Assembly (NCBI GenBank): GCA_035455445.1
Contig: DATIFC010000133.1
Location: 1-21,570, forward strand
DNA: 21,570 bases
Direction of reading: 5' to 3'
Origin: AC-32 sp035455445
GTDB lineage: Bacteria > Actinomycetota > Thermoleophilia > Gaiellales > Gaiellaceae
The position numbers and the translations under genes are program-made. Positions 14,281 to 20,770 of this stretch are shown in pieces. Under the pieces are notes generated by a model. That model ran no database searches. It worked only from the letters and a program-made list of their open reading frames with translations, and was not told where the DNA came from. The number at the start of each line of letters is the position of its first letter. Within the stretch, counting starts at the first letter, position 1.

Positions 14281-14354
14281 GGGGGCGTAGTTCAGCTGGT
14301 TAGAACGCCGGCCTGTCACGCCGGAGGTCGCGGGTTCGAGTCCCGTCGCTCCCG
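14281..14354 (+). tRNA. tRNA-Asp (GUC)
   Basis: A full cloverleaf is present: acceptor GGGGGCG with CGCTCCC (one G-U), D stem GTTC/GAAC, anticodon stem CCGGC/GCCGG around CTGTCAC with anticodon GTC at 14315-14317, and T arm GCGGG-TTCGAGT-CCCGT. The discriminator base is G, as expected for tRNA-Asp. The CCA end is not encoded. A degenerate copy of its 3' part occurs 4.3 kb downstream. Confidence 0.95.
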
Positions 14355-14482
14355 TCTCTGTCTATCCGCATGGCTGAGCCAATTTGACGCCGCCCGTCCC
14401 GACTACGGCTCGCGGGGCGGCGCCACCTCGTCGCCACCTCGCACCGCACTCGCCTCGGGACCGGCTGCGTGCTCGGCCGCGC

Positions 14483-14548
14483 CTAACGGCGCCGTCGGCC
14501 TCCGCGAGGCACGATGTAGATCAGCGCGATGAGGGCGACGATTACCAC
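14483..14548 (-). CDS. Possible 21-residue membrane peptide
   Basis: A GTG-initiated ORF encodes a single hydrophobic helix, VIVALIALIYIVPRGG, ending in four arginines (positive-inside anchor). It has no Shine-Dalgarno sequence, and an in-frame stop lies a short way upstream, so it could equally be the tail of a decayed membrane protein. Confidence 0.2.
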   Translation of the reverse strand: MVIVALIALIYIVPRGGRRRR

Positions 14549-14621
14549 TGCGGACGATGGCGACGGTGGACGCGGCGACGATCATGGACGCGATGGTATC
14601 GCGAGACGCATCTGACCGCCC

Positions 14622-14732
14622 TCACCGCGCCTCCTGCTTATTCTCGATGGCCGCGGCCCGCGCGTCGGGGTGGGCGCGGATCAAGGCCTCCGAGTCGCGG
14701 GCGAGGTGGGCGTAGATGGGTTCGCCCCGGGC
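14622..14732 (-). pseudogene. Gene remnant, possibly the tail of a tyrosine recombinase
   Basis: A 36-codon open stretch bounded upstream by a stop reads GEPIYAHLARDSEALIRAH and ends in ENKQEAR. The YAHL tetrad about 30 residues from a C-terminus is the position of the catalytic Tyr region in tyrosine integrases, and the site lies next to a tRNA gene. The upstream arginine/histidine boxes are not recognisable, so this is only a suggestion. Confidence 0.25.
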
Positions 14733-14982
14733 TTACTGGGAGTAACCCTCAGGCACCTCGCCCCCGTGTGCGGCAAGTGTTGTCCGGGCGCGACACGAAC
14801 GACATCTCGCCCTCGCTCGAGATCGAGCCGGGCCAGTTGTCTTGCTTGGAGCCGGGCCACTGTTGCGTCGTGCTTAGCCCGCGCGCGCGGCAAAGCAGCC
14901 GCCGTCTTAGCGGGCCTGCCATGTGGAGCTAAGCTGGCCGTGTTCCGACGGGGCAGCGTCCGCCGTAAGGAGGCACAGAGCA

Positions 14983-15342
14983 ATGGCCCAACACCCGAAC
15001 ATCGCCGAGTGGCACGGGAAGACGTTGGTCGACCGCGACGGGCAGAAGATCGGCAAGCTCCAGGACGTGTACGTCGACGTCGAGACCGACGAGCCGATGT
15101 TCGGCACCGTCAAGGAGGGCCTGATCGGCCGCCATCTGACTTTCGTGCCGCTGGCCGGGCTCACGTTCGGCCCGGATGCCCTGCAAATGGCCGTGACGAG
15201 AGAGCGGGTCAAGAGCGCGCCCAATATCGAGCTGCACGGCGACGAGCTCTCCCAGGACGACGAGTCAGCCCTCTACCACCACTACGAGCTCAACTACACC
15301 GCGCCCGACACCGAGAGCGGCCGCCGGCTCGCCCGCCGGTAA
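14983..15342 (+). CDS. PRC-barrel domain protein
   Basis: This 119-residue soluble protein has an N-terminal PRC-barrel (about residues 8-80: WHGKTLVDRDGQKIGKLQDVYVD, then TVKEGLIGRHLTFVPLAG). This fold is shared with RimM and the photosynthetic reaction-centre H subunit and is common in small stress-associated proteins of soil actinobacteria. The C-terminal ~40 residues are acidic and His/Tyr-rich (DDESALYHHYELNY). ATG 14983 has a strong ribosome site (AAGGAGG, 9-10 nt upstream); longer forms in this frame lack one. No ligand or partner can be assigned. Confidence 0.88.
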   Translation: MAQHPNIAEWHGKTLVDRDGQKIGKLQDVYVDVETDEPMFGTVKEGLIGRHLTFVPLAGLTFGPDALQMAVTRERVKSAPNIELHGDELSQDDESALYHHYELNYTAPDTESGRRLARR

Positions 15343-15380
15343 CGCGCCACCGCCCGGCCAGACGGGGCTCCTCCCGGGTC

Positions 15381-15414
15381 AAGGCGGCGCCGCCGCCGGG
15401 ATCGGCCCCGCCTT
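15381..15414. terminator. Hairpin between convergent PRC-barrel and SpoIIE genes
   Basis: AAGGCGG (15381-15387) pairs with CCGCCTT (15408-15414); an alternative is the self-complementary GGCGGCGCCGCC (15383-15394). It sits in the 70-bp gap and reaches the stop codon of the minus-strand gene. Confidence 0.45.
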
Positions 15415-16633
15415 AGCGGTTTGCTCCCGAGGCGGCGTCACGGTCCCGGGGAGGGCCGCCGTGCCAATCAAGACACAGCACCGTGGCGTCGTCGCGTAGC
15501 CGGCCGCCGCCTGCCTCGAGGACTGCCTGAGTGAGGTGCTGGGCCGCCTCGCGGGCATGCATGCCGCTGCCGTCGGTCAGGATGGCGGCGATGTTCAGGC
15601 CCGCGGCGTCGCGCTCCAGCATGCCGTCGGTGACGAATATCAACCGGTCGCCGACGTCCAGTGGCAGCGATTGCACCCGGTAGCCTCCTCGCGGCCGCAG
15701 CCCGAACGGAGGGTCGGCCTCCAGAGGAACTCGGTCGACGCGCCCAGCCCGCAGCCGAAGCGGCGGAGGATGGCCGGCGTTGACGATGCGGGCCGTGGCG
15801 GTCGGGAGGTCGATCCGGACGACCAGGCCGGTCACAAACTGGCTCTCGCCGGCCTGCTCGGCCAGCGCATCGTTCGCCAGCCGCGCCTGCTCGGCCAACT
15901 CGACCCCGCGCCGGCGGGCATTGCGTAGAGCCCCGACCAAGACGGTCGCTAACAGGGCCGCATCCATCGTGTGGCCCATCGCGTCGGTCAGCGACAGATG
16001 CAACGTGTCCCGCTCCAGCGAGAAGTCGAACGTGTCACCGCCGATCTCACCCGCCGGTTGCAGCCAGGCAGCGAGCGTGAACTGCCCGGCCTCGCAGGTA
16101 AAGGCACCGGGCAACAGCCGATGCTGGATCTCCGCCGCCAGCGACAGCGGAACCGTGCGCTGCCCCCACTCGAACAGGTCGGTGTAGCGGCGGTTCGCAA
16201 TGACCACGTACGCCAGGAAGTGCCCCGCCAGCGCGACATCGGCCACCGCCTGCTCAACCGGGAAGTCATCCAAGCCCAGCTCCAGAACGCCAACCGCCTC
16301 GCCGCGGCTGGTCACCGGCGCGAACAACCTAGCGCCGCGATCCTCCGCGATCACCTCGACGGCCTGGGCAGCCAGCGCCCGCCCATGGGGCGTTCCGGCC
16401 AACGGCACTCGCTCCGCAGTCTCCTTCCCCTGCAACCGCCCTTTCCCACCCGCGTGGCCCAGCCGGATCAGCGACCGCCCACTGAAGTCGGCGATCAGGA
16501 AGCTGACCTCGCGGGCACCGATCGCCTCCGCCAGCTCGGCGGCGAGCACATCGACGGCCGCGACCGGCGGCGCCGCCTCGACCGCCGCCAGCAACGAATT
16601 CAAGTCCAAAAGCGATTGCCGGCTCTGACTCAC
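15413..16633 (-). CDS. GAF-like domain plus SpoIIE/PP2C-type serine phosphatase (RsbU/RsbP-like)
   Basis: This 406-residue soluble protein has an N-terminal GAF-like sensor (about residues 15-145) and a C-terminal PP2C/SpoIIE phosphatase (about 165-392). Metal-binding aspartates are seen at D200 (GEIGGDTFDF), D217 (LTDAMGHTMDAAL), D336 (FVTDGMLE) and D381-D382 (RDDATVLCL). Such enzymes dephosphorylate anti-anti-sigma (STAS) proteins in partner-switching stress circuits. No STAS or anti-sigma kinase gene is in this window, so its target is elsewhere. GTG 16633 has no Shine-Dalgarno sequence, but TAGGTT lies 8 nt upstream. It is divergent from a membrane protein gene. Confidence 0.92.
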   Translation of the reverse strand: MSQSRQSLLDLNSLLAAVEAAPPVAAVDVLAAELAEAIGAREVSFLIADFSGRSLIRLGHAGGKGRLQGKETAERVPLAGTPHGRALAAQAVEVIAEDRGARLFAPVTSRGEAVGVLELGLDDFPVEQAVADVALAGHFLAYVVIANRRYTDLFEWGQRTVPLSLAAEIQHRLLPGAFTCEAGQFTLAAWLQPAGEIGGDTFDFSLERDTLHLSLTDAMGHTMDAALLATVLVGALRNARRRGVELAEQARLANDALAEQAGESQFVTGLVVRIDLPTATARIVNAGHPPPLRLRAGRVDRVPLEADPPFGLRPRGGYRVQSLPLDVGDRLIFVTDGMLERDAAGLNIAAILTDGSGMHAREAAQHLTQAVLEAGGGRLRDDATVLCLDWHGGPPRDRDAASGANR

Positions 16634-16641
16634 GTCGCCTT

Positions 16642-16647
16642 AACCTA
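16642..16647 (-). promoter_or_regulatory. Possible -10 of a leaderless SpoIIE-phosphatase mRNA
   Basis: TAGGTT on the minus strand ends 8 nt before the GTG start. It is the same hexamer as in the predicted promoter of the sigma factor gene at 3748-3753. Confidence 0.45.
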
Positions 16648-16736
16648 GCGCGGCCGCTTCGATACCGATCGGCGGGAGCGTCGATGGCCGCGCTGAGGTG
16701 AAGTGACATGCTGCCGGTGGCTCCTGAAGGCGGCGC

Positions 16737-17798
16737 ATGAGGCAAACACCATCGCTGGATACCCAGCCGGAACGGGATCCGCTGGCGACGATCGCAGTCT
16801 CGGCTGCACCGGTCGTGCTCGAGGGCCGCTATCGGCTGCTGATGCGGGCGCTCTGGCAGCTTCGCCACTCGCGGAGGACGCGCTGGGGGGTGGGCCTCGG
16901 GTCAGCTGCCTTCATGCTCCTCCTCGCCTTCCTGGCCGTCCGTCATTTCGCGACCACTTCGTGGCCGCTATCACGCGGCGAGCCGGGCTTGCTCGTCGCA
17001 GCCGGGCTGCTGCTTCTCCTTGCCCAGGCGCTCAAGGCGCTGGGGTGGGCACGGCTGTTCACGAACCGCGAGCGGCCGTCTCCGCTTGCGCTCGTCGCCG
17101 GCAACGGCGGCGCGGCGCTGATCGGTGTCGTCCTTCCCGGCCGCTTCGACGATGCAATGCGGATCGCGGTCGTGCGCCGCTACCCGGGTTGTCCTGCCGG
17201 CCTGCGGGCAATCAGCCTTTCGCTTGTCATGCTCGGTCTGATCGACAGCGCCGCACTGACGCCGCTCGCCGCCATCGCCGTGGCCTTTCCGGGGGCCGGG
17301 GTCGCTGCCCGTGCCGCGCTCGCGCTCGTAGCCGGAGCCGGGATCGCAGCCGCCGCGGTGATCGTGGCCCTGCCACGCCTCGCCGGAGGCGAACGCGCCC
17401 TGCGCTTCCGGCTCGGCCGGTGGTTGAGCCCGCGCACGACCTCGCTCTCCCGCGCGGCGCAGGCGTGGGCGTTCGTCTTCGGCTGCTGGCTCGTCCGCGG
17501 GGTGGCCTGCTTCATCATGCTCGGCACGCTCGGACTGGGTTACTCGTTCCCACTCGCGCTGCTGTTTCTGTGCGCCGGTGCCTCGGCCGCGGCGCTCCCG
17601 GTCGGGCCGGCGGGCGCGGCCACTCAGGCGGCCGCCGGAACCGCCGCGCTCGCCGCCGCGGGTGTCGGGACATCGCAGGCGCTTGCGGCCTCCGTCTCTG
17701 TGGGCGCCCTGGGAGTCTTCTCCGGAGCAGCCGTCCTGCTCTTCGCCGCTGCGTGGCGCAGCGCACGGTTGCTGCGGCCGGCTCGGACCGCGGCCTGA
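16737..17798 (+). CDS. Lysylphosphatidylglycerol synthase TM-region-like membrane protein (UPF0104/YbhN type)
   Basis: This 353-residue integral membrane protein has a ~50-residue Arg-containing cytoplasmic N-terminus followed by about eight hydrophobic segments (for example AAFMLLLAFLAV near residue 57 and LLVAAGLLLLLAQALKALGW near residue 85). The arrangement, and GGAALIGVVLPGRFDDAMRIAVVRR, resemble the UPF0104/YbhN membrane domain that is also the flippase half of MprF. No lysyltransferase domain is present. Members occur near glycosyltransferases and phospholipid genes, but there are none here, so the function is open. ATG 16737 has GAAGG 7 nt upstream. The family assignment rests on overall pattern rather than strict motifs. 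Confidence 0.7.
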   Translation: MRQTPSLDTQPERDPLATIAVSAAPVVLEGRYRLLMRALWQLRHSRRTRWGVGLGSAAFMLLLAFLAVRHFATTSWPLSRGEPGLLVAAGLLLLLAQALKALGWARLFTNRERPSPLALVAGNGGAALIGVVLPGRFDDAMRIAVVRRYPGCPAGLRAISLSLVMLGLIDSAALTPLAAIAVAFPGAGVAARAALALVAGAGIAAAAVIVALPRLAGGERALRFRLGRWLSPRTTSLSRAAQAWAFVFGCWLVRGVACFIMLGTLGLGYSFPLALLFLCAGASAAALPVGPAGAATQAAAGTAALAAAGVGTSQALAASVSVGALGVFSGAAVLLFAAAWRSARLLRPARTAA

Positions 17799-17897
17799 AG
17801 GAGACGCCTCAATTGGTTGCCCGATGTGAATTCTTTCTGGGGTTCTTGTGACGAGCGAGGCGATGACGGTGCGAGCGCACTTCGGCGCGGAGCCAAA

Positions 17898-17923
17898 GAG
17901 AAGGCCCGCAAGCGGGCCTTCTC
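17898..17923. terminator. Bidirectional terminator hairpin
   Basis: A perfect 12-bp stem, GAGAAGGCCCGC (17898-17909) with its complement (17912-17923), has a 2-nt AA centre. It lies between the convergent membrane-protein and ABM-like genes and is the most regular hairpin in this region. Confidence 0.75.
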
Positions 17924-17944
17924 GTCACGTTCGGCTCGAAGCGG

Positions 17945-18259
17945 TTAGACGCCGACGAACTCGGGCAACTTGTGCGCCATGAGCTTGCCGGAGGTGATCT
18001 TCGGCGGATTCGGCATCACCGACAGCAGGTTCTCCTCCTGCAAAACCTTCGCCGCAACGCGGTTCGACTCGTCGAGGTGGCTCGACGTGTCGAAGAGGCT
18101 GATCGAGGTCAGGACGCCGTTCGCGGGCTCAAACAGGAAGTAACCACTGAATCCCGGCAACTCGCTCAGGCGGGGAATCAGGCTCTCGTTGGCCTTGTTG
18201 GTGATCTCGGCTGAACGACTCTCGTCGACACCCTCGTACCTTCTGATGGTGGCATACAT
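17945..18259 (-). CDS. Small dimeric alpha/beta-barrel (ABM-like) protein
   Basis: This 104-residue protein has the pattern of the antibiotic biosynthesis monooxygenase-like ferredoxin fold: a first strand MYATIRRYEGV, a helix with an Arg/Glu-rich face, the central LSELPGFSGYFLFEP, then GVLTSISLFDTSSHLDESNRVAAKVL. The LPGFSGYF and ISLFDT segments are typical of small stress-responsive barrels that lack a known reaction. ATG 18259 has GAGGAG 8 nt upstream. The codon choice is less GC-extreme than in neighbouring genes. It is a single gene inside the tRNA-bounded segment. Confidence 0.75.
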   Translation of the reverse strand: MYATIRRYEGVDESRSAEITNKANESLIPRLSELPGFSGYFLFEPANGVLTSISLFDTSSHLDESNRVAAKVLQEENLLSVMPNPPKITSGKLMAHKLPEFVGV

Positions 18260-18835
18260 CTCTTGCTCCTCACTCTCGCGGTTCAGGGCGGGGGACTCCT
18301 GTCAGTCCTCCCGGTGTCAGACCGTCCTGAGGCGGGGCGTCGCCGGGCAAACAGTCACGACAACGAGGCGCCTCGGGCGGCAGATCGCGAAAGGCTCAGG
18401 TCGAGCTTCCGCCACAAAGAAAAGAGAGAGGCACGGCGCTTCAGTGAAACTGCGCAAAAACCGTTCTTCTCGCTGCTACTCACGACACTACAGGCACTCG
18501 CTGGCGCGTGCGGGCACAGCTGGAAGTCGGCGCGGATAATGTCGCTCATTGCGGGAAACCAGTGGCCTTCGGGGCCTCGGGGCTGGTACCGGGACGCGCA
18601 AGGCGTTCGGTTCGCCGCCCGCCCCAACCCGAACGGGCGACTCACGGGCCGGTCGACTCGGCCTGTCGCGCCGGAGGTCGCAAGTCGAGTCCGTCGCTGC
18701 CGTAGCAAGGACTAGCGGCGGTAGGCGGCTCCCTGCGGCGATTCCCGTGCGGGATGTGCGCGGGATGAAGGAAGCCGACGGAGCTCGCCGAGCTCTCCCG
18801 CCCGACTGGCTCGCCGGAGCGGCGCCTCCTCGAAC
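18260..18835. other. Gene-poor region containing the tRNA-Asp-like sequence
   Basis: About 575 bp, in part less GC-rich than its surroundings (notably 18410-18500). An ORF can be drawn at 18263-18715, but it has no ribosome site, no recognised domain and runs through the tRNA-like copy. Small features are a CTGACA direct repeat in the minus-strand leader of the ABM-like gene (about 18296-18320) and a GAGCTC-gcc-GAGCTC palindrome near 18780. I see no convincing gene. Confidence 0.5.
18659..18702 (+). pseudogene. Degenerate tRNA-Asp 3' copy (possible attachment-site remnant)
   Basis: Aligned with tRNA-Asp 14309-14354, 40 of 46 columns are identical, including the anticodon loop CTGTC and the run CGCCGGAGGTCGC. 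Two single-base gaps fall in the T arm and break it, and the acceptor end is GCTGCCG instead of GCTCCCG. The orientation is the same as the intact gene. Similarity upstream (GGGCG at 18635-18639) is weak, so it may be a 3' fragment or a decayed full copy. Confidence 0.7.
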
Positions 18836-19099
18836 ATGATGGTGAACATCGCCGCCATGCACGAGCGCCCCGAGGAGCGCCCTGAGCACGAGACCTGGGC
18901 AACCGACCTGGCGAAGGCGCTCTCGGATGGAATCACGGCTGCGGCCTACGTCGGGTTCGTCGGCGACGAGGGGGAGGACGGTGTCCGCCGCGCGTACCCG
19001 CCTGCGACCCTGGAGCGCCTCGCCCAGGCGAAGCGCCGATACGACCCGGACAACCTCTTCCGCCTCAACCTGAACGTGCCGCCGGACGTGAAGTGGTAG
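18836..19099 (+). pseudogene. C-terminal remnant of an FAD-linked oxidase (berberine-bridge type)
   Basis: The 87 codons encode only the BBE C-terminal segment of a FAD-binding oxidoreductase: AAYVGFVGDEGEDGVRRAY followed by ERLAQAKRRYDPDNLFRLN, which forms part of the substrate pocket and flavin-proximal surface in full enzymes of about 450 residues. The FAD-binding half is absent and the upstream frame is not oxidase-like. ATG 18836 has no ribosome site. It probably marks a deletion or insertion junction just after the tRNA-like copy. Confidence 0.8.
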
Positions 19100-19169
19100 G
19101 AGAGATGGTCACCGCGTGTGTGCCACTCTCAAGTAGTCGGCTATCTGTCGAGGAACCGGAGGCGCCGAA

Positions 19170-19187
19170 GGGGACACGAGTGTCCCC
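19170..19187. repeat. Perfect palindrome over the DGPF-operon -35 (GGGGACAC-GA-GTGTCCCC)
   Basis: An 8-bp inverted repeat has a 2-nt centre, and its right arm is the -35 element TGTCCCC of the putative ECF promoter. It is a possible operator for an additional regulator, or a mirrored promoter element. Confidence 0.55.
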
Positions 19188-19207
19188 TCGCGCCGTGCAC
19201 GTTCGTC
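19181..19207 (+). promoter_or_regulatory. Putative ECF42-type promoter of the DGPF-sigma operon
   Basis: TGTCCCCT (19181-19188), 11 nt, then CGTTCGT (19200-19206) with CGTC at 19204-19207. The identical layout precedes the MFS gene. The elements resemble the TGTCGA / CG(A/T)C motif reported for ECF42 factors in Streptomyces. Transcription would start near 19215, leaving a ~27-nt leader with a good ribosome site. Confidence 0.6.
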
Positions 19208-19241
19208 GTAGGGACGAGAACCCGTTCCAGAGGAGGACACC

Positions 19242-19580
19242 ATGAAGTACCTGCTTCAGATCTATCCGGCCGCCGCTGAGTTCGCGGAGCTTTCTGCGCA
19301 GGAGCAGGAGGCGATCGTCGGCGAGTACCTCGCCATCGGGCAGTTGCCCGCCGTCGTCGGCGGCGACCGGCTGCAGCCGGTCGAGACCGCGACCACGGTG
19401 CGCGTCCAGGACGGAGAGACGCTTCTCACCGACGGTCCGTTCGTGGATGCGAAGGAGCACCTCGGCGGCTACTGCCTCGTCGAGGTCGACGATCTCGACG
19501 CGGCGCTCGAGATCGCCGCGCGGATCCCGGCCGCGCGGATGGGCGGAGCGGTCGAGGTGCGGCCGTTGGTGGGGAGGTAG
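19242..19580 (+). CDS. DGPF (YCII-related) domain protein
   Basis: This 112-residue protein is a YCII-related ferredoxin-like fold. It begins MKYLLQIYPAA, has the conserved LTDGPFVDAKEHLGGYCLVEVDDLDAALEIAARIP segment with the DGPF signature at about residues 65-68, and ends EVRPLV. DGPF proteins are encoded next to ECF42 sigma factors across many bacteria; their biochemical role is unknown, and they are often assumed to be sensors or targets of the sigma factor. ATG 19242 is preceded by AGAGGAGG at good spacing. The stop codon lies 2 nt before the proposed sigma start, and the sigma ribosome site lies within the last codons, so the two should be coupled. Confidence 0.93.
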   Translation: MKYLLQIYPAAAEFAELSAQEQEAIVGEYLAIGQLPAVVGGDRLQPVETATTVRVQDGETLLTDGPFVDAKEHLGGYCLVEVDDLDAALEIAARIPAARMGGAVEVRPLVGR

Positions 19581-19582
19581 CG

Positions 19583-20746
19583 CTGCTCGAGCAGGTCTTT
19601 CGGGACGAGTGGGGCCGCGTCCTCGCCAGCCTGGTCGGCTTCCTCGGCGACTTCGATCTCGCCGAGGAAGCCGCGCAGGAGGCGTTCGCGGTCGCCGCCG
19701 AGCGTTGGCCCCGGGAAGGCACGCCGCCCAACCCGGGCGCCTGGCTGACGATCACCGCCCGCAACCGCGCGATCGACCGCCTGCGCCGCGATCGGACGCT
19801 CGCCGAGAAAACGCGCCTGCTGGAGGTGCCCGAGGCCGTGGAGGACGAGATGGACGACAAAACCTTTCCCGACGAGCGGCTGGAGCTGATCTTCACCTGC
19901 TGCCATCCGTCACTCGGGCTCGAGGCCCAGGTCGCCCTGACGCTGCGCGCGCTCGGCGGTCTGACCACGGAGGAGATCGCCCGCGCCTTCCTGGTTCCCG
20001 AGGAAACGATGAAACGACGCCTCTCGCGGGCGAAACGCAAGATCAGAGATGCGGGCATCCCCTTCCGCGTCCCGGCCGGGCACCTGCTGCCGGAGCGGCT
20101 GGCTGCGGTGCTCGCGGTCGTCTACCTGATCTTCAACGAGGGCTACGGCGGCCGCGTCGACCTCGCGGCGGAGGCGGTCCGGCTGGGCGTGGCGCTCGCC
20201 GAGCTGATGCCGGACGAGCCGGAGGTGCACGGCCTGATGGCGCTGATGCTGCTCGACGACGCGCGCCGCGAGGCCCGCTTCGCGGACGGCGAGCTGGTGC
20301 TGCTCGCAGACCAGGACCGGTCGCGCTGGGACGCCGCGAAGATCACGCTCGGGCGCGAGGCGCTCGACCGCGCGTTCGCACTGCAAGGTCGGGGAACGTA
20401 CGTCGTCCAGGCGGCGATCGCGTCATTGCACATGGAGGAGCCGCGCGACTGGCCGGAGATCGCCGGGCTGTACGGAGAGCTCGTCCGGCTGACCGGCTCG
20501 CCGGTCGCCGAGCTGAACCGCGCGATCGCCGTCGCCGAGGTGGACGGGGCCGAAGCCGGCCTCGCCCTCGTCGACCGGCTCGACCTGAACGGCTACCAGT
20601 ACTTCCACTCGACGCGAGCCGACCTGCTGCGACGCCTCGGCCGTGCAGGCGAGGCGCGCACGGAATACGAGCGCGCGCTCGAGCTCGCGCACACCGCGCC
20701 GGAGCGCCGCTTCCTGCAGCGGCGCCTCGCAGAAGTCCGCGCGTAG
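19583..20746 (+). CDS. ECF sigma factor, ECF42-like, with TPR-like C-terminal extension; apparent CTG start
   Basis: This 387-residue sigma factor has region 2 (residues 1-72: LGDFDLAEEAAQEAFAVA, NPGAWLTITARNRAIDRLRR), region 4 (about 100-162: LIFTCCHPSLGLEAQVALTL, TTEEIARAFLVPEETMKRRL) and a ~220-residue C-terminal extension. That extension starts with VVYLIFNEGYGG and ends in TPR-like helices (YFHSTRADLLRRLGRAGEARTEYERAL). This layout and the adjacent DGPF gene define ECF42-type factors, which act without a classical anti-sigma factor. The first ATG, GTG or TTG in frame is GTG 19826, inside the protein and after region 2. Homology demands a start near 19583, where CTG follows GGGGAGG by 5 nt and lies 2 nt after the DGPF stop. 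Confidence 0.88.
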   Translation: MLEQVFRDEWGRVLASLVGFLGDFDLAEEAAQEAFAVAAERWPREGTPPNPGAWLTITARNRAIDRLRRDRTLAEKTRLLEVPEAVEDEMDDKTFPDERLELIFTCCHPSLGLEAQVALTLRALGGLTTEEIARAFLVPEETMKRRLSRAKRKIRDAGIPFRVPAGHLLPERLAAVLAVVYLIFNEGYGGRVDLAAEAVRLGVALAELMPDEPEVHGLMALMLLDDARREARFADGELVLLADQDRSRWDAAKITLGREALDRAFALQGRGTYVVQAAIASLHMEEPRDWPEIAGLYGELVRLTGSPVAELNRAIAVAEVDGAEAGLALVDRLDLNGYQYFHSTRADLLRRLGRAGEARTEYERALELAHTAPERRFLQRRLAEVRA

Positions 20747-20770
20747 CGGTCACCGCTTCCCCGATGGGGG

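Larger units (their letters stand above)
14355..14982. other. Decayed region downstream of tRNA-Asp
   Basis: About 630 bp with no intact gene. It contains a tiny minus-strand hydrophobic ORF (14483-14548) and a minus-strand fragment ending at 14622 that carries IYAHLARD. Another minus-strand stretch (about 14740-14940) has lysine/arginine-rich coding-like sequence (KTAAALPRARAKHDATVARL) broken by stops and frame changes. There is also an inverted repeat, GGGcTTACT-GGG-AGTAACCC (14729-14748). The pattern suggests remnants of genes at the end of an old insertion. Confidence 0.45.

Noticed and set aside
15536..16648. Plus-strand open frames opposite the SpoIIE phosphatase
   Set aside because: They are shadows of the minus-strand gene, Arg/Gln/Pro-rich and without domains.
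18263..18715. 150-codon plus-strand ORF in the gap after the ABM-like gene
   Set aside because: It has no ribosome site and no domain, and it reads through the tRNA-Asp-like sequence. The GWYRDAQG segment only faintly recalls DUF2510.
19146..19169. TGTCGA followed by CCGAAG as the ECF42 promoter
   Set aside because: TGTCGA matches the published -35 exactly, but the spacer to a CGA element is only 14 nt, and the arrangement is not repeated before the MFS gene, unlike TGTCCCCT-N11-CGTTCGT.
19826..20746. ECF sigma factor starting at GTG 19826
   Set aside because: This would delete sigma region 2, which is fully encoded in frame upstream from 19583.
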